Source: Promethearchaeota archaeon (GTDB lineage: Archaea > Asgardarchaeota > Lokiarchaeia > Sigynarchaeales > SOKP01). From it: a DNA stretch of 19,863 bases. Below are positions 14,266 through 19,863 of the stretch, piece by piece; position 1 is the first letter of the stretch; the number at the start of each line of letters is the position of its first letter. The translations under genes were made by a program, and so were the position numbers. Under the pieces are notes generated by a model. The model was not told where the DNA came from, did no database searches, and saw only the letters and a list, made by a program, of their open reading frames with translations. The stretch is from assembly GCA_016839655.1 (NCBI GenBank), contig JAEOTW010000089.1:1-19863 (forward strand), read 5' to 3'.

Positions 14266-15618
14266 ATGTCGCAAAAAGAAGATATCTATTTTTACTTGGA
14301 TTTAACAAAAGAATTTCTGAAGAAAAAGGAAATCATTAAATCTGTTAAATATTACATTGAGGAGAAGAATAAAGTAAATATAAAAGGACATTATTCTCTT
14401 CTGATATTTCAGGATGAAGGAAATCCAATCTTTATTAATGGTAAAAAGGATTCTGAGATAATAGCAAAATCTATAGAAGAGAATTGGAAAAAACGCCCAA
14501 AAGAACAAAGTTATTTTGAGAATGGATTATTTTATATTTTTTCATATATAGCAGAAACAGTCAGAAAAAAATCAAAATATAATAGAATTATCATCATTAC
14601 AGATACTCCTTCTGATTTATCAGAGGGTTACCAAGAAGCTCTATTTAACCTCGTTTCTAAAATCAAAAATTTTCCTACATTTATAGACATTATAAGAGTT
14701 TCGGGAGTGAGTGAACGGTTTTTTAGTGATGATGTAAAATTAAATATGTTAGCTTCTGATACAAAGGGAGGTATATTTTATACCAAAGATCGAAAGGAAT
14801 TTTCTGATACTATAAAGAAATTAGTAAAAACAAAACAATATGTATCTACTTTTGTAGATAAGCCTGAACGTATTAGAATTAGTACGGAAGATTACGCCTT
14901 TTACAATCATTTGGCGAGACCCCTTAAAAAGCTAGAGAGTGTAGAAGGGTTAAAGTGTCATTTTTGTAATGAAGAAGTATGTCCTGTGTGTACAGATATA
15001 TATGATTTACCAGTAGTTTGTGAGGAGTGTAATTCAAGTTTCCATAACTGCTGTGTTACAAATCATGTGATAAATCATAATATAGGTATTCCAAACATAT
15101 TTCGCTGTCCGAATAAAGAGTGTGATGTACTTCTTAAAATTGATGAAGATGAGATCATTGAAGTTTCAGGTGAAGTAGAAGTTACTACTGTGAAAGAATA
15201 TCTGGAGGAAAAAGAGTTAAAGGAATTTTCTCAAGACTTACCTAAAGTACAACCTTTACCATCAGTTTCTTCCACCTTAGAGGAGGAAAAAAGTGAAAAA
15301 ATAGAATCTCTATCAGATGTTGATGAATTTTCAGTTCCAGAAGAACAACAAGTTAAAACAATTAGAATTGGGGGCTTTTTCGGAAAAGAATATACTGTAA
15401 AAAAAGTTGGTGACAAAATCATATATGAAAGATCTACTCAGGTTGCTTTTAAATCTAAAACTACAGACCAAAAAGATCGAACTCTAACATCAAGAGAAGA
15501 ATTCTCTTCATTAAATCAAAGAGAAAGAAAAAAACCTAGTTTTATAATATGTCCTCAATGTGGAAGGCAAAATGATTCCCAACAAGTTAAATGTTCAAAT
15601 TGCGGAACTAAACTTTAA
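14266..15618 (+). CDS. VWA domain, PHD/RING-like zinc finger and zinc-ribbon protein (paralogue 1)
   Basis: The product has 450 residues. Residues 5-190 follow the VWA order: strand IYFYLDLT with D12 and T14, helix, strand GHYSLLIFQ (41-49), helix with ENGLFYI (85-91), strand NRIIIITDTP with D113, strand FIDIIRVSG and a closing KLNMLASDTKGGIFY (158-172). The MIDAS is degenerate: position 16 is Glu instead of Ser. Residues 231-286 form a cross-brace zinc finger, C239-x2-C242-x9-C252-x2-C255-x4-H260-x2-C263-x17-C281-x4-C286, preceded by an extra C231-x2-C234. The core matches PHD (C4HC3) spacing with an aromatic residue (F279) two residues before the last pair. An acidic linker, an IGGFFGKE motif (368-375) and a zinc ribbon (C429/C432/C443/C446) complete it. 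GGAG lies 8 bases before the ATG. Partner unknown; the layout recalls TFIIH p44 and plant VWA-RING ligases. Confidence 0.72.
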   Translation: MSQKEDIYFYLDLTKEFLKKKEIIKSVKYYIEEKNKVNIKGHYSLLIFQDEGNPIFINGKKDSEIIAKSIEENWKKRPKEQSYFENGLFYIFSYIAETVRKKSKYNRIIIITDTPSDLSEGYQEALFNLVSKIKNFPTFIDIIRVSGVSERFFSDDVKLNMLASDTKGGIFYTKDRKEFSDTIKKLVKTKQYVSTFVDKPERIRISTEDYAFYNHLARPLKKLESVEGLKCHFCNEEVCPVCTDIYDLPVVCEECNSSFHNCCVTNHVINHNIGIPNIFRCPNKECDVLLKIDEDEIIEVSGEVEVTTVKEYLEEKELKEFSQDLPKVQPLPSVSSTLEEEKSEKIESLSDVDEFSVPEEQQVKTIRIGGFFGKEYTVKKVGDKIIYERSTQVAFKSKTTDQKDRTLTSREEFSSLNQRERKKPSFIICPQCGRQNDSQQVKCSNCGTKL

Positions 15619-15762
15619 GATTAAATGAAGAAGTTGAATTTTATAATATATTTAAAATATTGTCTTCTAATAGAATTATAATAAAAAGGAAATATGATAG
15701 AAGTGATCAAAACTTTTTTAGATTTATCAATAAAAATAAATAAAACTTCTGTTATTATTCTT

Positions 15763-15780
15763 TTAAAGTTTTTACTTTAA
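15763..15780. promoter_or_regulatory. Dyad TTAAAGT-TTTT-ACTTTAA just before paralogue 2
   Basis: Perfect 7-base arms around four T residues end only 7 bases before the ATG at 15788. As RNA it would be a weak hairpin covering the ribosome-binding region; as DNA it could be an operator. No separate Shine-Dalgarno is seen. Confidence 0.4.
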
Positions 15781-15787
15781 TACTAAA

Positions 15788-17098
15788 ATGTTACCTAGAA
15801 CAGAAGCAGTGAATTCAGAGGAGTTTATCTTCTATTTAGATTTAACATCTAATTTTCTTAAGAAGAAACCATTAACAAAAGCTATTGGTGCTTTTATTAA
15901 AGAGAAAGACAAATATAATGCTTTATCTTCTTATGGAGTAGTATTATTCCAAAAAGAGGAGAATCCCATTAGTGTTTACGATTTAAAAGACGCTGAAACA
16001 GTTATAAATACTATAGATGAGGCGTGGGAATCAAGGGAAAATGAACAAAGTTATTTAGAAAATGGATTATACGAAATTCTCGCATATATTTTTAGGAAAA
16101 GCCGTGAAGCGAGAAAAAATTATAGAGTAATTATCATTTCAGATACTCCAAGTAAACTTTCTGAAGATTATTATAATGCACTTTATGATCTACTAATTAA
16201 AGCTAAAAAATTTTCAGCCTTTATTGATATCATTCGTGTAGGGGATGAAAAATTTTATGAGGATGATGTTAAATTAAAAGTAATCACTAGTGAAACGCAT
16301 GGAGGAACTTTCTACTGCCCGAATGAAAAATTATTACCAAATGTATTGGGATCATTAATTCAGAATAAAAAGGAATTTAAAGTTATCAAAACTGAAGAAG
16401 TTGAAGAAGTATTAAGTGAAGATAAAGTCTTTTATGAAAGATTAGCAGTAGATCTTATTAGTTTATCTCCTGAAGATCAAGAAATATGCGATATCTGTGA
16501 GCAAGAGTTATGTCCTATTTGTGAAGCTCATTCTGATGAAATCCATAAATGTTATAACTGCAATGCTAAATTTCATAGCTGTTGTGCTGCGAAATATTCA
16601 CTTGCTAAAAATATCGGTTTTAAACATATTTTTAGATGTTTGCAATGCGAAACTCTGTTAAAGTTAGATGAAGAATTTGTTGAAATGATATATGAAGAGG
16701 ATTTAGGAGAAGAAATAACTGAAATTGAGATTCAAGAAATCCCTCTCGATTCACCAATAGCTAGTACTATTGAAGAAGAACAAATAACAGAGGAACCAGT
16801 AGAGGAACTTATTGAGATACCAGAAACAGAATTAGAAAGCGAGCCTGAAACTGTTAAAAAAGTGAAGATAGGAGGATTTTTTGGTCAAGAAATTACAATA
16901 GGGACAAAAAATTCAAATAAAATGACAGAAACAAGAATTTCTCAATCAATTAAACATGAAGAAAAACCAATTTCAATAACTACATTAAAACCACCAAAAA
17001 AGAAAGGTGCAGTAACAATAAAACTCTGTCAAATATGTGGAACAACTTGTGGTGCTCTGGTTAATAATTGTCCTACTTGTGGTGCTAAAATTGATTAA
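15788..17098 (+). CDS. VWA domain, PHD/RING-like zinc finger and zinc-ribbon protein (paralogue 2)
   Basis: This 436-residue tandem paralogue of the preceding gene has the same domain order. The VWA-like part (11-195) keeps EQSYLENGL, FIDIIRV, DDVKLK and D119, with D18-x-T20-x-N22 in place of a full DxSxS MIDAS. The zinc finger repeats the spacing exactly: C234-x2-C237, C242-x2-C245-x9-C255-x2-C258-x4-H263-x2-C266-x17-C284-x2-C287. The acidic linker (295-356) is longer and richer in Glu, IGGFFGQE is at 361-368, and the C-terminal zinc ribbon uses C414/C417 and C428/C431, with an additional C421. The 169-base gap to paralogue 1 is large enough for its own promoter. Duplication followed by divergence in the linkers suggests related but separate partners. 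Function is inferred only from domain type. Confidence 0.72.
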   Translation: MLPRTEAVNSEEFIFYLDLTSNFLKKKPLTKAIGAFIKEKDKYNALSSYGVVLFQKEENPISVYDLKDAETVINTIDEAWESRENEQSYLENGLYEILAYIFRKSREARKNYRVIIISDTPSKLSEDYYNALYDLLIKAKKFSAFIDIIRVGDEKFYEDDVKLKVITSETHGGTFYCPNEKLLPNVLGSLIQNKKEFKVIKTEEVEEVLSEDKVFYERLAVDLISLSPEDQEICDICEQELCPICEAHSDEIHKCYNCNAKFHSCCAAKYSLAKNIGFKHIFRCLQCETLLKLDEEFVEMIYEEDLGEEITEIEIQEIPLDSPIASTIEEEQITEEPVEELIEIPETELESEPETVKKVKIGGFFGQEITIGTKNSNKMTETRISQSIKHEEKPISITTLKPPKKKGAVTIKLCQICGTTCGALVNNCPTCGAKID

Positions 17099-17154
17099 TA
17101 GTCTGCTCCATAAACTAAACTTACATTAATTTATTTCACTTTTAAACTTTGTTA

Positions 17155-17175
17155 TAAGATTTTGCCATAATCTTA
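17155..17175. promoter_or_regulatory. Inverted repeat TAAGATT-N7-AATCTTA
   Basis: Perfect 7-base arms with a 7-base loop lie 57 bases after the paralogue 2 stop and 80 bases before the aminotransferase start. It could be a terminator hairpin for the first or an operator for the second; no strong T-run follows, which favours an operator. Confidence 0.35.
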
Positions 17176-17254
17176 ATTTAAAAGGTAAAATATTTTATCT
17201 GAAGTCTTAAAATATTATTTAATATCAACTTGCACAAATTATATGATGGTTTAG

Positions 17255-18595
17255 ATGTATATTAAAGAAGAAATAAGAAATTTTCAAGATAATCGACCTA
17301 AATCTAAAAAAGTATGGAAAAAAGCTCTTGAAGTATTACCTGGGGGAATTTCTCACAATATTAGAACATTTGGTTTATCCTCCATAGGTGCTTTTCCCAT
17401 TTTTATTAATTCTGCTAGTGGTCCATATCTTACAGATATTGACAACAATAAATATTTAGATTGTTGGAACGGACATTTTGCTATGATTCTAGGGCATAAT
17501 CCTCCTAAAGTTCAAGATGTTATAAAAGAGCACCTATCATATGGATGGCATTTTGGTACAAATACAGAATATCAAGTTAAACTAGCCGAAACAATTATTC
17601 AAGACAATCCTGGTATAGAGAAAATTCGGTTTTGTACTAGTGGCACTGAAGCAACTATGTATGCTTCACGACTAGCTCGAGCTTTTACTAAAAAAAGACT
17701 TATAGGAAAAGCTCAGATGGGGTGGCATGGAGCAAATGATACGTTATATTATGATGTAGGAGGGATTTTTGAGGGGGAAGGTCCTCCAGGCCTTCCAAAT
17801 GCAGAGAAAGCAGGAGTGATCACTTTTGAAATTAATAATGATATCACCTTTGAATTAATCAAGAAGAATTCTCATAACTTAGCAGCTATCATTTTAGAAC
17901 CAATATTGGGAGGTGGTGGTGGATTTGTGGTTGACTTAGAATTTCTGAAGAGATTAAGAGAAGAAACAGAGAAATATGATATTCTTCTAATTTTTGATGA
18001 AGTTATAACTGGTTACCGATTTACAAATGCACTCTTCCAAAATGAAATAAAAATAATTCCTGATTTATCTACTATGGGTAAAATTATTGGTGGGGGAATG
18101 CCTATAGGGGCTATTGGGGGTAAAAATGAAATTCTTGAACAATCTAGCCCAGATTTCGAGGATCAAGTGCTTATTGGAGGGGGAACATTTTCGGGATATC
18201 CACTTAGTATGATAGCAGGGCTTAAAACATTAGAAATACTGAATAGTTCTGCTTCTGAATATTCTCGAATTAATCAAGAAGGCGAACAAATGCTAAAAGA
18301 TCTAAATCGATATTTCACTGAAGAAAAGTTTCCAATTATAGCAAAAGGATATAAATCTATGGTAATGCTTCATGCCCTTTCAAAGTGGATTGAAAATCCT
18401 ACAATTCGAGAAATTATTGATTATAAAGACAAAAAGCGAGAAGCTTTAATTCAGTTATCACTTTTCAATCGCAATATCTCAGGATTACATGGATTAGGTT
18501 CTATTTCCATGGCTCACACCCATGAACATGTTATACAAATACAAGAAACTGTTGAAGAAATCGCAAAACCAGTATCTAAAGCAACTTTTGGTTGA
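17255..18595 (+). CDS. Class III PLP enzyme, glutamate-1-semialdehyde aminomutase-like aminotransferase
   Basis: The 446-residue product has the class III aminotransferase signature: LPGGISHNIRTF near 28-39, SGTEATMYASRLARAF (129-144), W157-H158-G159, a D248-E249 pair that holds the PLP pyridine nitrogen, TMGKIIGGGMP (273-283) with K276 as the PLP lysine, and GGTFSG (309-314). The overall pattern is closest to glutamate-1-semialdehyde 2,1-aminomutase and its relatives (HemL-like). Tetrapyrrole synthesis is not supported by the neighbours, however: the next gene is an amino acid dehydrogenase-like enzyme, so a role in amino acid breakdown or racemisation/transamination is equally possible. The ATG is directly preceded by an in-frame TAG, which fixes the start, and a TATA-like ATTATTTAAT 30-40 bases upstream suggests a nearly leaderless mRNA. 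Confidence 0.85.
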   Translation: MYIKEEIRNFQDNRPKSKKVWKKALEVLPGGISHNIRTFGLSSIGAFPIFINSASGPYLTDIDNNKYLDCWNGHFAMILGHNPPKVQDVIKEHLSYGWHFGTNTEYQVKLAETIIQDNPGIEKIRFCTSGTEATMYASRLARAFTKKRLIGKAQMGWHGANDTLYYDVGGIFEGEGPPGLPNAEKAGVITFEINNDITFELIKKNSHNLAAIILEPILGGGGGFVVDLEFLKRLREETEKYDILLIFDEVITGYRFTNALFQNEIKIIPDLSTMGKIIGGGMPIGAIGGKNEILEQSSPDFEDQVLIGGGTFSGYPLSMIAGLKTLEILNSSASEYSRINQEGEQMLKDLNRYFTEEKFPIIAKGYKSMVMLHALSKWIENPTIREIIDYKDKKREALIQLSLFNRNISGLHGLGSISMAHTHEHVIQIQETVEEIAKPVSKATFG

Positions 18596-18657
18596 AATTA
18601 TTTAAAAGAATTGAATTAATTTAAAACATATTAATTTAATTATAATAAAATTCATAT

Positions 18658-19695
18658 ATGGTATGCATTATGAACAATAAATTTACTATTATTCAAGTAG
18701 GATTAGGCCCAATGGGTAAGTTAATAACCAACCTCCTATTAAAACGTAATAATATCCACCTAAAGGGAGTAGTTGATAATGATCCCCAGCTTACTGGCAA
18801 AAAAATAAGCACTTATTTTGATATTAAGGACAGAGAAGATTTATTGATAGAATCTAAATATAAAAATATAATCTCAAAAGAAAGAGTGGATGTGGTTATT
18901 ATTGCCACTTCATCTTCTTTAGACAAGATTTCACCAATAATTAAAGAATCTGTTCAAGCCGGAAGCAACGTAATTTCTATTTGTGAGGAATTATCATATC
19001 CATATCAATATTATCCCACACTTTCTGAAGAATTACATCAACTCGCAAAATCCCAAAATGTTTCAATAGTTGGGACAGGAATTAATCCAGGGTACCTTAT
19101 GGATTTATTACCTATTGTTATAACAGCTCCCTGTCAATCTGTAGATTCAATTAAAGTCACTAGGATGATGAATTCAGGAAAAAGAAGAGAACCATTTCAA
19201 CGTAAAATAGGGACTGGTTTAACAGAAGAGGAATTTCATCAAAAAATCCGTGATAAAGTAATTACAGGACATCTAGGGTTAACGCAATCCATTCAAATGA
19301 TTGTAGCAGCTCTAGGAATCGAATATGACGAGATATTGGAATTCCCACCAAACGCTATTATCTCTGAAAATGAATTCGTTACTTCTTATGGAGAGAAAGT
19401 CCCAAAAGGCTATGTATGTGGATTGCAAAGTAAAGCTATAGCTAAAAAGCATGAAAAGAATGTTGTATTTTTAGATTTTATTGCTTTTGCTGGTGAACAT
19501 GAGGAATTTGATAGTGTGATAATAGAGGGAACCCCCAAAATCCATCAAAAAATTATCGGAGGAGTTCACGGAGATATAGGTACCGCTGCAATGGTTACTA
19601 ATCTGATTCCTAATATTATAGCTGCGAAACCTGGACTATTAACTATGAAAGATATCCCTGTACCCTGCTATACTGAAAATATATGGAAAAAATAA
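18658..19695 (+). CDS. 2,4-diaminopentanoate dehydrogenase-like NAD(P)-dependent oxidoreductase
   Basis: The product has 345 residues. A Rossmann fold begins at residue 9 with VGLGPMG (14-20), followed by VDVVIIATSS (77-86). The second domain contains GTGINPGYLMDLLP (139-152), RREPFQRKIGTGLT (176-189) and GHLGLTQSIQMIVAALG (204-220). These match the dihydrodipicolinate-reductase-like family that includes 2,4-diaminopentanoate dehydrogenase of clostridial ornithine fermentation. That enzyme oxidatively deaminates 2,4-diaminopentanoate to 2-amino-4-oxopentanoate. No ornithine aminomutase or thiolase genes are adjacent, so the substrate is uncertain; it could be another diamino acid. The first ATG is used here, although a second Met is only four codons later. 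It follows the PLP enzyme by 62 bases on the same strand and may share its pathway. Confidence 0.8.
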   Translation: MVCIMNNKFTIIQVGLGPMGKLITNLLLKRNNIHLKGVVDNDPQLTGKKISTYFDIKDREDLLIESKYKNIISKERVDVVIIATSSSLDKISPIIKESVQAGSNVISICEELSYPYQYYPTLSEELHQLAKSQNVSIVGTGINPGYLMDLLPIVITAPCQSVDSIKVTRMMNSGKRREPFQRKIGTGLTEEEFHQKIRDKVITGHLGLTQSIQMIVAALGIEYDEILEFPPNAIISENEFVTSYGEKVPKGYVCGLQSKAIAKKHEKNVVFLDFIAFAGEHEEFDSVIIEGTPKIHQKIIGGVHGDIGTAAMVTNLIPNIIAAKPGLLTMKDIPVPCYTENIWKK

Positions 19696-19714
19696 AAATT
19701 AAAAAAAAATATAT

Positions 19715-19863
19715 TTATGGTACAATTATAGCGCTAATAGGAAAATATAAGATAATTGATAAAAGCGCAGCCATAGGAAATGTTAAAAACCATATTAAAA
19801 CTATTTTCCATAATCCTCTTTTAACAGGAGTATGACTTGCCTTAGATAAACCAACTAAAGAGG
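19715..19863 (-). CDS. PiT-family inorganic phosphate permease, C-terminal end (partial)
   Basis: Reading the minus strand inward from the right edge gives 48 residues and a TAA stop. The segment has G-L-S-K near its start, then RGLWKIVLIWFLTFPMAALLS and a final hydrophobic helix ending in IIVP. The pattern of a basic loop, I-V-x-x-W-x-L-T-x-P-x-A-A-L-L and a last helix is typical of the C-terminus of PiT phosphate/sulfate permeases, where it forms the final membrane segments. The rest of the gene lies outside the window. It is convergent with the dehydrogenase gene, 19 bases apart. The family call rests on this short end only. Confidence 0.62.
   Translation of the reverse strand, partial: SLVGLSKASHTPVKRGLWKIVLIWFLTFPMAALLSIILYFPISAIIVP

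Noticed and set aside
14196..14301. Upstream open frame started by ATT after the AAGGAGGT
   Set aside because: ATT is a very rare start codon and the 31-codon hydrophobic product has no recognisable feature; kept only as a leader element.
14266..17098. Naming the VWA genes as TFIIH p44 (Ssl1) or Sec23/Sec24 orthologues
   Set aside because: Domain order and zinc spacing only resemble p44. In Sec23/24 the zinc finger precedes the VWA-like trunk and a gelsolin domain is in the same chain; here gelsolin is a separate gene. Orthology needs structure or profile evidence.
1..19863. tRNA, rRNA, CRISPR or transposon
   Set aside because: No T-arm-like GTTCGA blocks with matching acceptor stems, no regularly spaced repeats and no transposase or integrase-like frames were found by reading both strands.

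Overview
The window is about 20 kb of strongly AT-rich, gene-dense DNA that looks like an Asgard (Promethearchaeota, Lokiarchaeia-like) genome. The signs are a gelsolin-domain protein, a probable longin-fold protein, VWA proteins carrying PHD/RING-like cross-brace zinc fingers, an HdrA-MvhD fusion, a TrmB-type archaeal winged helix, archaeal-style TATA boxes and T-run terminators. This assignment is inference from gene content. No rRNA, tRNA, CRISPR array, insertion sequence or phage gene was seen.

Left part (1-7.4 kb). A YkgJ-type Cys-rich protein and a longin-like small protein form a probable operon, convergent with an internally duplicated 8-helix membrane protein. A 367-bp divergent intergenic region leads to an HdrA-MvhD fusion (electron bifurcation module without neighbouring HdrB/C), a DUF711/UPF0210 protein, a small Cys-rich lineage-type protein, a small winged-helix regulator on the other strand and a short hypothetical gene.

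Middle (7.4-12.1 kb). A bacterial FbaB-type class I fructose-bisphosphate aldolase is followed by a zinc-ribbon/HEAT-repeat protein. That gene converges, with only 2 bp between stops, on a gelsolin-SAP-like protein. A zinc-ribbon LURP-one/scramblase-like protein is transcribed divergently from a CDP-alcohol phosphatidyltransferase (archaetidylserine/phosphatidylserine synthase type), so two lipid-linked genes share one 127-bp promoter region.

Right part (12.1-19.9 kb). The most unusual block is a 661-residue TrmB-like winged-helix/coiled-coil protein divergent from two tandem paralogues. Each paralogue has a degenerate VWA domain, a cross-brace (PHD/RING-like) zinc finger, an acidic linker, a conserved IGGFFG motif and a C-terminal zinc ribbon. 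The divergent promoter holds a perfect 18-bp palindrome. After it come a class III (GSA-aminomutase-like) PLP enzyme, a 2,4-diaminopentanoate dehydrogenase-like oxidoreductase, and the C-terminal end of a PiT-type phosphate permease running off the right edge on the minus strand.

The candidates most worth following up are the VWA/zinc-finger pair with its linked coiled-coil regulator, the gelsolin-SAP protein, and the scramblase/PssA pair. All of these recall eukaryotic-type modules in an archaeal context.
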